Assembly (NCBI RefSeq): GCF_018326285.1
Contig: NZ_AP023362.1
Location: 2,604,001 to 2,668,000, forward strand
Reading direction: 5' to 3'
Length of the DNA: 64,000 nucleotides
Source: Mycolicibacterium sp. TY81
GTDB taxonomy: Bacteria; Actinomycetota; Actinomycetes; Mycobacteriales; Mycobacteriaceae
The position numbers and the translations under genes are program-made. Numbering within the stretch: the stretch's first letter is position 1; every line of letters begins with the position of its first letter. This document shows, in pieces, positions 52,665 through 62,514 of the stretch. Under the pieces are notes generated by a model. It saw nothing but the letters and a program-made list of their open reading frames with translations. It had not been told where the DNA came from and made no database searches.

Positions 52665-52692
52665 GACAACATACGTTGTCACGATTATCGTG
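52665..52692. promoter_or_regulatory. two adjacent palindromes upstream of the MpaB-like gene
   Basis: GACAAC-ATAC-GTTGTC (52665-52680) and CACGAT-T-ATCGTG (52680-52692) are perfect inverted repeats (6-bp arms), 40 to 70 bases before the start codon. They look like TetR-type operators. No regulator gene is adjacent, so the binding protein would act from elsewhere. The rest of 52531-52733 holds nothing else recognised. Confidence 0.55.
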
Positions 52693-52733
52693 GCGACACA
52701 GAACCCTCGGTATCAACGTTGAGCGAGGACACC

Positions 52734-53762
52734 ATGACCCCACGGACGACACCCGCCGCCGAACCCCTCGGGCCGGATTCGCTGACCTGGAAGTACTTCG
52801 GCGACTTGCGCACCGGCATCCTCGGCGTGTGGATCGGCGCGATCCAGAATATGTATCCCGAACTGGGGGCCGGCGTGGAGGATCATTCGATCCTGCTGCG
52901 GGAGCCGTTGCAGCGGGTCGCGCGCTCGGTGTACCCGATCATGGGAGTGGTCTACGACGGTGACCGCGCCGCCGACACGGGCGCCCAGATCCGCGGCTAT
53001 CACGAGACCATCAAGGGCGTCGACCACGACGGCCGCCGCTACCACGCGCTCAATCCCGAGACGTTCTACTGGGCGCACGCGACGTTCTTCATGCTGATCC
53101 TCAAGACCGCCGAGTACTTCTGCGGCGGGTTGACCGAGGCCGAGAAACGCCAGCTGTTCGACGAGCACGTGCAGTGGTACCGCATGTACGGCATGAGCAT
53201 GCGGCCGGTCCCGGAGACCTGGGAGGACTTCCAAACCTATTGGGAACACAAGTGTTCCGAAGAGCTGGAGATCAACCGGGCCACGCTCGACATCTTCACC
53301 ATCCGAATCCCCAAGCCGTGGTTCGTGCTGATGCCCACCCCGGTGTGGGACCAGATGTTCAGGCCTCTCGTGGCCGGGCAGCGCTGGGTTGCGGCCGGTG
53401 TGTTCGACCCCGCCGTCCGGGAACGGGCCGGCATGCGCTGGACACCCGGCGATGAAGTGGTGCTGCGGCTGCTGGGCAAGGCCGTCGAGCTCGCCTTCCT
53501 CGCCGTCCCCGATGAAATCCGTTTGCACCCAAGAGCATTGGCGGCGTATCGCCGGGCCGCCGGGCGCGTGCCGGCCGACGCGCCACTGGTCGAGGCGCCG
53601 GGATTCATGGCCCCGCCGAAAGACCGCTGGGGCCTGCCGATGCATTATGTCCCACGTCACAAGTCGTTGATGGAGCGCGCCGGGTCACTGGTGCACACCA
53701 CGTTCTCGTTGGCCGGTCTGCGTCCCGCGCGGAACCGTTCAGTGTCCGGAAAGGCTGCCTGA
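52734..53762 (+). CDS. MpaB/DUF2236-family protein (Rv1645c-like)
   Basis: 342 aa. This haem-associated oxygenase-like family includes the latex-clearing Lcp/MpaB group; family residues are the Arg/His-rich helices DRAADTGAQIRGYHETIKGV and YWAHATFFMLILKTAEYFCG and the C-terminal WGLPMHYVPRHKSLMERAGS. The substrate is unknown in mycobacteria. ATG 52734 has GAGCGAGGA seven bases upstream; an ATG at 52662 would lie in the operator region. Followed after 4 bases by an acyl-CoA dehydrogenase, so a lipid role is plausible. Confidence 0.88.
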   Translation: MTPRTTPAAEPLGPDSLTWKYFGDLRTGILGVWIGAIQNMYPELGAGVEDHSILLREPLQRVARSVYPIMGVVYDGDRAADTGAQIRGYHETIKGVDHDGRRYHALNPETFYWAHATFFMLILKTAEYFCGGLTEAEKRQLFDEHVQWYRMYGMSMRPVPETWEDFQTYWEHKCSEELEINRATLDIFTIRIPKPWFVLMPTPVWDQMFRPLVAGQRWVAAGVFDPAVRERAGMRWTPGDEVVLRLLGKAVELAFLAVPDEIRLHPRALAAYRRAAGRVPADAPLVEAPGFMAPPKDRWGLPMHYVPRHKSLMERAGSLVHTTFSLAGLRPARNRSVSGKAA

Positions 53763-53766
53763 ATAG

Positions 53767-55008
53767 ATGCTTGATTGGTCCGACGTCGATATTGCCGTGC
53801 GCGACGCCGTTCGCGAGTTCGTGGACAAGGAAATCCGGCCGCACCTCGACGAACTCGAGGGCGGCGACATGGAGCCCTACCCGATCATCCGAAAACTGTT
53901 CGCCACCTTCGGAATCGACGTCATGGCACGGGAGGCGCTGGAGCGACGGCTGTCCCGGCTGCGGTCCGGTGAGGCCTCGGACGGCAAGCCCCGGGCGTCC
54001 GGCGGGATGTTCGGCGGCGGACCCGACCAGGCCGGCATGGGCATGGTGCTGATCAGCGAATTGTGCCGGGTCAGTTCGGGTCTGGTGACGGGCGTGGGCG
54101 TCAGCCTGGGTCTGACGGTGCCCACCATCCAGAGCCGCGGCACGTTGGCCCAGCAGGAGCGTTGGCTGCCCGGACTGGTGACCTACGAGAAGGTCGGCGC
54201 CTGGGCCATCACCGAACCCGATTCGGGCTCAGATGCTTTCGGTGGCATGAAGTCCTACGTCGTGCGTGACGGCGACGACTACATCCTCAACGGCCAGAAG
54301 ACCTTCATCACCAACGGTCCCGACGCCGACGTCGTCGTCGTCTACGCCAAGCTGGACGAGGGTGACGGGGCCGACAAGCGCGACCGCAAGGTACTGACCT
54401 TCGTGCTCGACCGCGGCATGGAGGGCTTCGTCCAGTCGAAGCCGTTCCGCAAGATGGGTATTCACTCCTCGCGTACCGGCGAGCTGTTCTTCAACAACGT
54501 GCGGCTGGGCCGCGACCGGCTGCTCGGCGAGACCGAGGAGAACAAGGCCGGCGACGGCCGCGACAGCGCCCGGTCGAGCTTCTCGGCCGAACGCGTCGGC
54601 GTGGTGTCCATGTCGCTGGGCATCATCGAGGAATGTCTGCGGCTGTGCATCGACTACGCCAAGACCCGCACGTTGTGGGGCAAGGAGATCGGGCAGTTCC
54701 AGCTGATCCAGCTCAAGCTGGCCAGCATGGAGGTGGCGCGAATGAACGTGCGCAACATGCTGTTCCGCGTCATCGAGTCCGGCCAGGCCGGCCGCCAGAT
54801 TCCGCTGGCCGAGGCGTCGGCGATGAAGTGGTACTGCTCGCAGGCCGCCACCGACGTCGCGATGGACGCGATCCAGTTGTTCGGTGGCAACGGCTACATG
54901 ACCGAGTACCGCGTCGAGCAGCTGGCGCGTGACGCCAAGTCGCTGATGATCTACGCCGGCAGCAACGAGGTGCAGATCACGCACGTCGCCAAGGGGCTGC
55001 TCGCCTGA
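53767..55008 (+). CDS. acyl-CoA dehydrogenase (FadE type)
   Basis: 413 aa flavoenzyme. WAITEPDSGSDAFGGMKS and YILNGQKTFITNG are the FAD/substrate signatures, LFGGNGYMTEYRVEQLARDA the C-terminal one. The usual Glu of IYEGT is Ala (IYAGSNEVQ, 395-403); E275 in SSFSAERVGVV sits at the alternative base position used by isovaleryl-CoA-type enzymes. An insert after residue 60 (RLSRLRSGEASDGKPRASGG) is unusual. Four bases after the MpaB-like gene. Confidence 0.92.
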   Translation: MLDWSDVDIAVRDAVREFVDKEIRPHLDELEGGDMEPYPIIRKLFATFGIDVMAREALERRLSRLRSGEASDGKPRASGGMFGGGPDQAGMGMVLISELCRVSSGLVTGVGVSLGLTVPTIQSRGTLAQQERWLPGLVTYEKVGAWAITEPDSGSDAFGGMKSYVVRDGDDYILNGQKTFITNGPDADVVVVYAKLDEGDGADKRDRKVLTFVLDRGMEGFVQSKPFRKMGIHSSRTGELFFNNVRLGRDRLLGETEENKAGDGRDSARSSFSAERVGVVSMSLGIIEECLRLCIDYAKTRTLWGKEIGQFQLIQLKLASMEVARMNVRNMLFRVIESGQAGRQIPLAEASAMKWYCSQAATDVAMDAIQLFGGNGYMTEYRVEQLARDAKSLMIYAGSNEVQITHVAKGLLA

Positions 55009-55015
55009 GGCCGGA

Positions 55016-55756
55016 TCAGGAGTGGGCCCGGGAGCTCTCGTACAGGCAGATCGACGCTGCGGCTGCCACGTTGAGGCTCTCGGCGCTCCCCCGCATCGGG
55101 ATGTGCACCCGCTGCGATGCCAGCGCCATGACCTCGTCGGGCAGGCCGTGCGCCTCGGGTCCGAACAGCCACGCGGTACGTGCCGACAGGTCGGCGGAGC
55201 GGATGTCGACGGAGGCGTCCAGCGCCGTCGCGAGCACCTCGATGCCGCCGGCCCGAATCGCTGAAACCACCGCGGCCGCATCGGGATCCACCACGACCGG
55301 CAGCGAGAAGATACTGCCCGCCGAGGACCGCAGGCATTTCCCGTTGTAGGGGTCGACGCTGTGTCCGGCGAACACCACGGCGTCGGCACCCATGGCGTCG
55401 GCGATGCGGATCAGGGTGCCGGCGTTGCCGGGCTCCGACATGCCGACCGGCACCGCCAACAAGCGCGGCCCGGACGCCAGCACATCGTCGAGCGTCACCG
55501 AAGGCAGCGCGCACACCGCGATGAGCCCGACGGGAGTGACGGTCTCCGACAACGCCTTTGCAGCCTTGTCGGTGATCACCGAGACCGGGGCGCCGTCGAG
55601 CAGCGCGCCGAAGCGTTCCAGCGCGGCCGCGGTCGCGAAGACCTCGGAAACAAGACCGCGCCGAAGCGCCGCCTCGACGAGGTTGGGTCCCTCGGCAAGG
55701 AAGCGCCCGGCGCGTTTGCGCCCGACGTGGCGCTGCAGCTTGGCCGCAGCGACCAC
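55016..55756 (-). CDS. tsnR: SpoU/TrmH-family RNA methyltransferase (TsnR/Rv1644-like)
   Basis: 246 aa as given from GTG 55756. N-terminal substrate-binding domain (RHVGRKRAGRFLAEGPNLVE) and a C-terminal SPOUT knot: VPVGMSEPGNAGTLIRIADAMGAD, CLRSSAGSIF, WLFGPEAHGL and MRGSAESLNVAAAASICLYE. It methylates rRNA or tRNA ribose. The family N-terminus (LTERSAR) is encoded just upstream with only a CTG codon (55795) as candidate start, so the true protein may be 13 residues longer. Last gene of infC-rpmI-rplT-tsnR. Confidence 0.88.
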   Translation of the reverse strand: MVAAAKLQRHVGRKRAGRFLAEGPNLVEAALRRGLVSEVFATAAALERFGALLDGAPVSVITDKAAKALSETVTPVGLIAVCALPSVTLDDVLASGPRLLAVPVGMSEPGNAGTLIRIADAMGADAVVFAGHSVDPYNGKCLRSSAGSIFSLPVVVDPDAAAVVSAIRAGGIEVLATALDASVDIRSADLSARTAWLFGPEAHGLPDEVMALASQRVHIPMRGSAESLNVAAAASICLYESSRAHS

Positions 55757-55797
55757 CCGGGCAGATCGCTCGGTGAGCGCTGAGTCTGTAGTCAGAC

Positions 55798-56187
55798 TCA
55801 GGCAGCCTCTCCGGACGGGGCGTTGACGTCGGCGGGCAGAGCGGCCTTGGCCACCTCAACCAGCGCGGTGAACGCGGCGGGGTCGCTGATCGCGATCTCC
55901 GACAGGTTCTTACGGTCGACCTCGACGCCGGCCAGCTTCAAGCCCTGGATCAGGCGGTTGTAGGTGACGCCGTTCTCGCGAGCGGCGGCGTTGATACGCG
56001 TGATCCACAGCTTCCGGAAGTCACCCTTGCGGGCACGACGGTCGCGGTAGGCGTAGGTCAACGAGTGGAGCTGCTGCTCCTTGGCCTTGCGGTAGAGCCG
56101 CGAGCGCTGCCCGCGGTAACCCTTCGAGGCCTTCAGTACTGTGCGCCGCTTCTTCTGAGCGTTCAGTGCGCGCTTCACGCGTGCCAT
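55798..56187 (-). CDS. rplT: 50S ribosomal protein L20
   Basis: 129 aa, basic: [60 protein letters not shown]. Assembly protein of the large subunit. ATG 56187 with AGGAAAT upstream, 42 bases after rpmI. Confidence 0.98.
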   Translation of the reverse strand: MARVKRALNAQKKRRTVLKASKGYRGQRSRLYRKAKEQQLHSLTYAYRDRRARKGDFRKLWITRINAAARENGVTYNRLIQGLKLAGVEVDRKNLSEIAISDPAAFTALVEVAKAALPADVNAPSGEAA

Positions 56188-56229
56188 GAGATTTCCTATC
56201 CTTCGGTGTTCAGAGGGGAGCGGGCGGTA

Positions 56230-56424
56230 CTAGCCGGCCAGCATCTTGGCGACACGCGCGGTGTCGTTGGCAGCAACCACGGCGCGACCGTCGAGACGAC
56301 GGGTGCGCTTGGTGGCCTTGTGCTCCATCAGGTGGCGGCGGTTGGCCTTCTGGCGCACGATCTTGCCGGTTCCGGTCTTGCGGAACCGCTTCGATGCGCC
56401 ACTGTGGGTCTTGGCCTTGGGCAT
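56230..56424 (-). CDS. rpmI: 50S ribosomal protein L35
   Basis: 64 aa: [25 protein letters not shown] ... [20 protein letters not shown]. Normal length; ATG 56424. Encoded between infC and rplT as in most bacteria. Confidence 0.98.
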   Translation of the reverse strand: MPKAKTHSGASKRFRKTGTGKIVRQKANRRHLMEHKATKRTRRLDGRAVVAANDTARVAKMLAG

Positions 56425-56493
56425 GTGTCCTCAGTTTCTTTCCATGCGGTTGCTCGCGGCGGCTGGAACCGCTGCGGGCAATCGCGACTGCTG

Positions 56494-57093
<600 letters not shown>

Positions 57094-57150
57094 GGGGCCT
57101 CCCGGGTTGTTCCATTACTTGTTCAGTAGAGGTCACACCCGGCTCAGCCA

Positions 57151-57168
57151 TCTGTTCGCATGAACAGA
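57151..57168 (-). promoter_or_regulatory. alternative hairpin overlapping the terminator U-tract
   Basis: TCTGTTC-GCAT-GAACAGA (or its complement on the minus strand) is a perfect 7-bp stem with a 4-nt loop. It uses the bases of the terminator U-tract, so the two structures compete. Confidence 0.55.
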
Positions 57169-57190
57169 AAAGCCCTGCACATAGCAGGGC
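57165..57190 (-). terminator. attenuator-like terminator in the infC leader
   Basis: Minus strand: GCCCTGC-TATGT-GCAGGGC followed by TTTTCTGTT, a 7-bp GC stem with U-rich tail, 72 bases upstream of the infC start. No gene ends just before it on this strand, which favours attenuation over ordinary termination. Confidence 0.65.
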
Positions 57191-57353
57191 CCATTGCCGA
57201 CCGATCACGGCTCACGCCGCCTGCGCACAACGCAGAACAGGCACAATGTGCCTGTGACCGGACCGCCAAGCCGTGAGGCCGACGGTGGGAGGTGGGACTC
57301 CACTTGCTGTCCTGACGTAAGCCAGGACGGTCGCGCATGACACTCTAGCAGTC

Positions 57354-57713
57354 ATGACCGACCCGAACATAATGCGTGACGCCGACGAAGCCCAGGTACG
57401 GGAGCTGGCCGAGATCCCCGCCGTCGAGGTGATCACCCGCGCCGCCGTCATGCTCATGAGCGCGGCCGCCGAGAAGCTCGGGCTGGCCGACGCCGACCCC
57501 GACGAGAGCCCGCACCGCGACCTCGACGAGGCCCGGCGCCTGATCACCGCGCTGGCCGGCCTGGTGCAGGCCTCGGCCGAGTATCTGGGACTGCACGCCG
57601 GCCCGGTCCGGGACGGCCTCAAGAGCCTGCAGCTGGCGTTCCGGGAGGCGAGCGCGGCGCCCGACGAGCCCGGCCACGGTCCGGGCGAGAAGTACACCGG
57701 CCCGGTCTGGTAG
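57354..57713 (+). CDS. DUF1844 family protein
   Basis: 119 aa, acidic and helical: VREL AEIPAVEVITRAAVMLMSAA AEKLGLAD, DLDEARRLITALAGLVQAS, LQLAFREAS. This matches the small DUF1844 proteins found next to infC in actinobacteria. No function is known; no signal peptide. ATG 57354, divergent from infC with overlapping promoter regions. Confidence 0.85.
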   Translation: MTDPNIMRDADEAQVRELAEIPAVEVITRAAVMLMSAAAEKLGLADADPDESPHRDLDEARRLITALAGLVQASAEYLGLHAGPVRDGLKSLQLAFREASAAPDEPGHGPGEKYTGPVW

Positions 57714-57750
57714 CTCAGGGGCCCTGCAGACACTTCCCGGTTTCACCGCA

Positions 57751-57756
57751 TATTGT
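57751..57756 (+). promoter_or_regulatory. -10 element TATTGT upstream of lysX
   Basis: TATTGT followed by 8 bases and ATG 57765. The spacing puts the transcription start at or next to the ATG, so a leaderless lysX mRNA is possible; it also argues against the TTG at 57753 as start, which is inside the element. Confidence 0.45.
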
Positions 57757-57764
57757 CCGAACTT

Positions 57765-60700
57765 ATGACGTTGACGCCGAGCAGACAGCAGCAGCGCCCG
57801 ACGACATTGGGGTGGGTTCCGGCCGCGGCCGGCTGGGCCGTCGGTGTCGTCGCGACGCTGTCGCTGTTCGCCAGTCTGTCGCCGCTGATCCGGTGGATGA
57901 TCCACATCCCCCGCGAGTTCGTCAACGACTACCTGTTCAACTTCCCGGACACCAGCTTCGCCTGGTCGTTCGTGCTGATCCTGCTGGCCGCGGCACTCGC
58001 CGCACGTAAGCGGATCGCCTGGTGGGTCCTGCTGATCTACATGGTCGGCCACATCGGCTGGAACGTCTACGGACTGCTGTCCGACAACTTCCCCGACGGC
58101 GACCTGACCTTCGTGGAGGACTTCGGCGAGGCGCTGGGTCTCGTGTTCCACATCGGCGTCATCGTCGTCCTGCTGCTGTCGCGGAATCAGTTCTGGGCCA
58201 AGGTCCGCCGCGGGGCGCTGCTCAAGGCGGCCCTGACCCTGGTCGCCGGCATGGCTGTCGGCATCCTGGCGGCCTGGGGACTGCTGGAGATGTTCCCCGG
58301 CCGGCCGCCGCTGGACCCCGACTACCGACTGGCGTACGCGGTGAACCGGGTCAGCGGTTTCGCCGCGGTCGGCAAGGAGGCGTTCGAGGGCGGCCATCCG
58401 CACGCGTTCCTCAACGCGCTGTTCGGCCTGTTCGGCGCCGTGGCGCTGATCGTGGCGGCGATCGTGCTGTTCCAGTCCCAGCGCGCCGAGAACGCCCTCA
58501 CCGGCGAGGACGAGTCCGCGATCCGCGGCCTGCTCGAGCTGTGGGGCAAGAACGACTCGCTGGGTTACTTCGCCACCCGCCGCGACAAGGCCGTGGTCTT
58601 CGCACCCAATGGCCGTGCGGCCATCACCTATCGGGTCGAGGTGGGCGTGTGCCTCGCCAGCGGTGATCCCGTCGGCGACCCGCGGGCCTGGCCGGCGGCC
58701 ATCGACGCGTGGCTGGCGCTGTGCCAGACCTACGGTTGGGCACCGGGCGTCATGGGCGCCAGCTCGACCGGCGCGGAGGCTTACCGTCAGGGTGGTTTGA
58801 ACGCCCTGCAACTCGGCGACGAGGCCATCCTGCATCCGCAGAACTTCCGGCTGTCGGGCCCCGACATGCGGGCCGTCCGCCAGGCCGTCACCCGCGCCCG
58901 CCGCGCCGGGCTGACGGTACGGATGCGTCGGCACCGCGACATCAGCGCCGACGAGATGGCTCAGGTGATCGCGCATGCCGACGCCTGGCGCGACACCGAG
59001 ACCGAACGCGGCTTCTCGATGGCGCTGGGCCGGCTCGGCGACGCCGCCGACGGGGACTGCCTGCTGGTGGAGGCCGTGCAGGGTGACGGCCAGGTGGTGG
59101 CGATGCTGTCGCTGGTGCCGTGGGGCAACAACGGGGTGTCGCTGGACCTGATGCGCCGCTCCCCCGCCTCCCCCAACGGCACCATCGAGTTGATGGTCAG
59201 CGAGTTGTGCCAGCGCTCGGAAGAGATTGGCGTGACCCGGATTTCGCTGAACTTCGCGATGTTCCGCTCGGCGTTCGAGCAGGGTTCGCAGCTGGGCGCG
59301 GGCCCGATCCTGCGGCTGTGGCGCGCGCTGCTGATCTTCTTCTCGCGGTGGTGGCAGCTGGAGACGCTGTACCGCTCCAACATGAAGTACCTGCCCGAGT
59401 GGGTACCGCGCTATGCCTGCTACGAAGACGCGCGCCTGATCCCGCGTGTGGGCGTCGCGTCGGTGATCGCCGAGGGCTTCCTCGTGCTGCCGTTCTCCCG
59501 CCGCGACGAACAGCCCCACACCGGCCACCACACCGCGGCCCCCAAGAACCTGATCGATTCGGGACGGCTGCATCCCGACGGCAGCGCACCCGATGTCGCT
59601 GATCTGGCGGCCGGCGCATCCGACACCGCCGAGGCCCGGCGCCTGCCCGACCAGGTCCGGGTCCGGATGGCCAAGCTGCAGGCGTTGCAGGCGGAAGGCA
59701 TCGACGCCTACCCGGTGGGACAGGCGCCCAGCCACACGGTCGCCGAGGCGCTGGGGTCGGCCGCCGACACCGCGGTCTGCGTCGCGGGCCGCGTGCTGCG
59801 GTTGCGCGACTACGGCGGCGTGCTGTTCGCCCAACTGCGCGACTGGTCCGGCGAAGTCCAACTGCTACTGGACAATTCGCTGCTGACCGGCAGTACCGTG
59901 GCCGAATTCACCGGCGCCATCGACCTGGGTGACCTGATCGAGGTCTCCGGCGTCATGGGCACCAGCCGCAACGGCACGGTGTCGGTGCTGGTGCACAACT
60001 GGCGCCTGATCGGCAAGTGCCTGCGCCCGCTACCCGACAAGTGGAAGGGCCTGACCGACCCCGAGGCCCGCGTCCGCACCAGGTACCTGGACCTGGCGAT
60101 CAACACCGAGTCGCGGGAGTTGATCACCGCGCGCAGCCGGGTGCTGCACGCCATCCGGGAAACGTTGGTGGGCAAGGGTTTCCTGGAAGTCGAGACCCCC
60201 ATCCTGCAGCAGATTCACGGCGGCGCGAACGCGCGGCCGTTCGAGACCCACATCAACGCCTACGACCTTGACCTGTACCTGCGCATCGCGCCCGAGCTGT
60301 ACCTGAAGCGGCTGTGCGTGGGCGGTGTCGAGCGCGTCTTCGAGCTGGGCCGCGCGTTCCGCAACGAGGGTGTGGACTTCAGCCACAACCCCGAGTTCAC
60401 CCTGCTGGAGGCGTACCAGGCGCACGCCGACTACAACGTCTGGATCGACGGCTGCCGCGAGATCATCCAGAACGCCGCGGCGGCCGCCAACGGCGCGCAG
60501 GTGGTCATGCGCCCCGGACCCGACGGCAGCCTTACGCCCGTTGACATCTCGGGCCACTGGCCCGTCAAGACGGTGCACGACGCGGTGTCCGAGGCGCTGG
60601 GCGAGCACGTCACCCCGGAGACCGATGTGGCGACGCTGCGCAAGCTGTGCGACGGCGCGACGATCCCGTACCGGACCCACTGGGACGCCGGCGCGATCGT

Positions 60701-61097
60701 GCTGGAGCTGTACGAGCACCTCGTCGAAGACCGCACCGAGGCACCGACGTTCTACAAGGACTTCCCGACCTCCGTGTCGCCGCTGACCCGGCCGCACCGC
60801 AGCATCCCCGGCGTTGCCGAACGGTGGGACCTGGTGGCCTGGGGTGTCGAGCTCGGCACCGCCTACAGCGAGCTGACCGATCCGGTGGAACAGCGCCGGC
60901 GGCTCGAGGAACAGTCGCTACTGGCCTCCGGCGGCGATCCCGAGGCCATGGAGCTGGACGAGGACTTCCTGCAGGCGATGGAATACGCCATGCCGCCGAC
61001 CGGCGGTCTCGGCATGGGCGTCGACCGCGTGGTCATGCTGATCACCGGGCGCAGCATCCGCGAGACGCTGCCATTCCCGCTCGCGAAGCCGCGGTAA
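57765..61097 (+). CDS. lysX: bifunctional lysylphosphatidylglycerol synthase / lysyl-tRNA synthetase LysX
   Basis: 1110 aa. Residues ~20-235 have six to seven membrane segments ([92 protein letters not shown]); ~240-580 is the MprF-like lysyl transferase domain. From ~630 a LysRS: OB fold ([20 protein letters not shown]), motif 2 [20 protein letters not shown], motif 3 [17 protein letters not shown]. It adds lysine to membrane phosphatidylglycerol, giving resistance to cationic peptides. ATG 57765 chosen. Followed after 39 bases by the esterase gene. Confidence 0.95.
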   Translation: MTLTPSRQQQRPTTLGWVPAAAGWAVGVVATLSLFASLSPLIRWMIHIPREFVNDYLFNFPDTSFAWSFVLILLAAALAARKRIAWWVLLIYMVGHIGWNVYGLLSDNFPDGDLTFVEDFGEALGLVFHIGVIVVLLLSRNQFWAKVRRGALLKAALTLVAGMAVGILAAWGLLEMFPGRPPLDPDYRLAYAVNRVSGFAAVGKEAFEGGHPHAFLNALFGLFGAVALIVAAIVLFQSQRAENALTGEDESAIRGLLELWGKNDSLGYFATRRDKAVVFAPNGRAAITYRVEVGVCLASGDPVGDPRAWPAAIDAWLALCQTYGWAPGVMGASSTGAEAYRQGGLNALQLGDEAILHPQNFRLSGPDMRAVRQAVTRARRAGLTVRMRRHRDISADEMAQVIAHADAWRDTETERGFSMALGRLGDAADGDCLLVEAVQGDGQVVAMLSLVPWGNNGVSLDLMRRSPASPNGTIELMVSELCQRSEEIGVTRISLNFAMFRSAFEQGSQLGAGPILRLWRALLIFFSRWWQLETLYRSNMKYLPEWVPRYACYEDARLIPRVGVASVIAEGFLVLPFSRRDEQPHTGHHTAAPKNLIDSGRLHPDGSAPDVADLAAGASDTAEARRLPDQVRVRMAKLQALQAEGIDAYPVGQAPSHTVAEALGSAADTAVCVAGRVLRLRDYGGVLFAQLRDWSGEVQLLLDNSLLTGSTVAEFTGAIDLGDLIEVSGVMGTSRNGTVSVLVHNWRLIGKCLRPLPDKWKGLTDPEARVRTRYLDLAINTESRELITARSRVLHAIRETLVGKGFLEVETPILQQIHGGANARPFETHINAYDLDLYLRIAPELYLKRLCVGGVERVFELGRAFRNEGVDFSHNPEFTLLEAYQAHADYNVWIDGCREIIQNAAAAANGAQVVMRPGPDGSLTPVDISGHWPVKTVHDAVSEALGEHVTPETDVATLRKLCDGATIPYRTHWDAGAIVLELYEHLVEDRTEAPTFYKDFPTSVSPLTRPHRSIPGVAERWDLVAWGVELGTAYSELTDPVEQRRRLEEQSLLASGGDPEAMELDEDFLQAMEYAMPPTGGLGMGVDRVVMLITGRSIRETLPFPLAKPR

Positions 61098-61136
61098 GCA
61101 CAGGAGCCTCCCAGCTTCGCGCGGCACCCTGACGTC

Positions 61137-62513
61137 GTGACGATCGGGGCGACGAACGCCGGGCTCTATGGCGAGCAACATGTTTCGTTGACGCACGGCT
61201 GGCTGCCCGGCACCGTCCAGGCCCTCGCGGTGACAGTGCTGATCTTCGCGGTCGGCTGGCGTAACAGCCGGTGGCGCGCCGTCTGGCTGCCCGTCGCCGC
61301 CGCGTCCGGCTTGCTGGTGACGGCCACCGCCCGCTGGATCGTGGCATCGCAGGGCTGGTCCGACGAACCCGCGCCGACCCGGCTGTGGGTCTGGACCGCG
61401 GTGACCGGCGCCGCGGTGGTTCTGCTGATCGTCGGCTGGCAGGCCACCCGCTGGTGGCGCCGCGGGCTGGCGATGCTGGCGGTACCGCTGTGCGTGCTGT
61501 CCACGGGGCTGACGCTCAACGCCTGGGTCGGATACTTCCCGAATCTCGACACCGCGTGGGAACAGGTCAACTCGGCGCCGCTGCCCAACCAGACGCGACC
61601 CGAGACCGTGGTCGCGATGCAGAAGGCACGGCAGATACCGAGCAAGGGCAGTGTCGTGGAGATCCAAACCGGCTCGGCCGCATCGGGATTCAAGCACCGC
61701 GACGAATACGTGTACCTGCCGCCGGCCTGGTTCGCCAGCAACCCGCCGCCGCGACTGCCGATGGTGATGATGATCGGCGGCGAATTCAACACGCCCGCCG
61801 ACTGGCTGCGGGCGGGTAACGCGATCACGACGGTCGACGCCTTCGCCGCCGCTCATCAGGGCAACGCCCCGGTGCTGGTGTTCGTCGACCCCGGCGGTTC
61901 TTTCAACAACGACACCGAGTGCGTCAACGGGCCGCGCGGCAACTCCGCCGACCATCTGATCAAGGACGTGCTGCCATTCATGACCGCCAACTACGGCGTG
62001 AGCACCGACCGCCGGCACCGCGGCATCGTCGGCTGGTCCATGGGCGGCACCTGCGCGGTGGACCTGACGGTGATGCATCCGGATCTGTTCAGCGCGTTCC
62101 AGGACATCGCCGGGGACATCGCGCCGAACGCCGGTGACCGGCCGCAGACCGTGCAACGACTGTTCGGTGGCAGCACCGCCAAATACGCCGACTGGGACCC
62201 CATGACGGTGATGTCCCGTCACACCTACGACGACATCGCGGCCTGGTACGACATCAACGGACCGGAGCTCTCGCGCGGCCCGCTGCCCGCGCAAACCGTT
62301 GCGGCGCACTCGCTCTGCGGCGTCGGCAGCACCCGTGGCATCCGGTGCGCGGTCGTCGAACGGCCGGGCAAGCACGACTGGCCGTTCGCGGCGCAGGCGT
62401 TCAGCGCGGCGCTGCCGTGGCTGGCCGGCCAGCTCGGGACACCGGGCGTGCCGCGGCTGCCCTTGCCCGCCGCGACGGCACCCGCCATGCCGGTCGAAGC
62501 CGCTCGCCGGTGA
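61137..62513 (+). CDS. membrane-anchored esterase-D/mycolyltransferase-like protein (Rv1639c-like)
   Basis: 458 aa. Three to four N-terminal membrane segments (QALAVTVLIFAVGW, VWLPVAAASGLLVTATA, TAVTGAAVVLLIVG, GLAMLAVPLCVLSTGL) are followed by an extracytoplasmic esterase domain: VMMIGGEFNTP, FVDPGGSF, nucleophile S301 in GIVGWSMGGTCAV, GKHDWPFAAQ with the His. Homologue lies next to lysX in M. tuberculosis, so a joint envelope role is plausible. GTG 61137. Confidence 0.9.
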   Translation: MTIGATNAGLYGEQHVSLTHGWLPGTVQALAVTVLIFAVGWRNSRWRAVWLPVAAASGLLVTATARWIVASQGWSDEPAPTRLWVWTAVTGAAVVLLIVGWQATRWWRRGLAMLAVPLCVLSTGLTLNAWVGYFPNLDTAWEQVNSAPLPNQTRPETVVAMQKARQIPSKGSVVEIQTGSAASGFKHRDEYVYLPPAWFASNPPPRLPMVMMIGGEFNTPADWLRAGNAITTVDAFAAAHQGNAPVLVFVDPGGSFNNDTECVNGPRGNSADHLIKDVLPFMTANYGVSTDRRHRGIVGWSMGGTCAVDLTVMHPDLFSAFQDIAGDIAPNAGDRPQTVQRLFGGSTAKYADWDPMTVMSRHTYDDIAAWYDINGPELSRGPLPAQTVAAHSLCGVGSTRGIRCAVVERPGKHDWPFAAQAFSAALPWLAGQLGTPGVPRLPLPAATAPAMPVEAARR

Positions 62514-62514
62514 C

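Larger units (their letters stand above)
57094..57341 (-). ncRNA. structured 5' leader of infC mRNA (candidate cis-regulatory RNA)
   Basis: The region upstream of infC contains nested perfect stems: GTCCTG/CAGGAC (57309-57328), TCACGGCT/AGCCGTGA (57205-57212 with 57269-57276), ACAGGCACA-A-TGTGCCTGT (57237-57255), a terminator-like hairpin (57165-57190) and an overlapping stem (57151-57168). A -10-like TAGAGT (57342-57347, minus strand) would start a ~245-nt leader. A 16-codon frame (57144-57194) crosses the terminator. Exact ends are inferred. Confidence 0.6.

Noticed and set aside
57144..57338. 64-codon minus-strand frame upstream of infC as a real gene
   Set aside because: It overlaps leader stems and the terminator and shows no coding bias; only its last 16 codons (from 57194) are considered as a possible leader peptide.
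57345..59861. Long minus-strand open frame opposite lysX
   Set aside because: Shadow of lysX; the sense strand has complete MprF-like and LysRS motifs.
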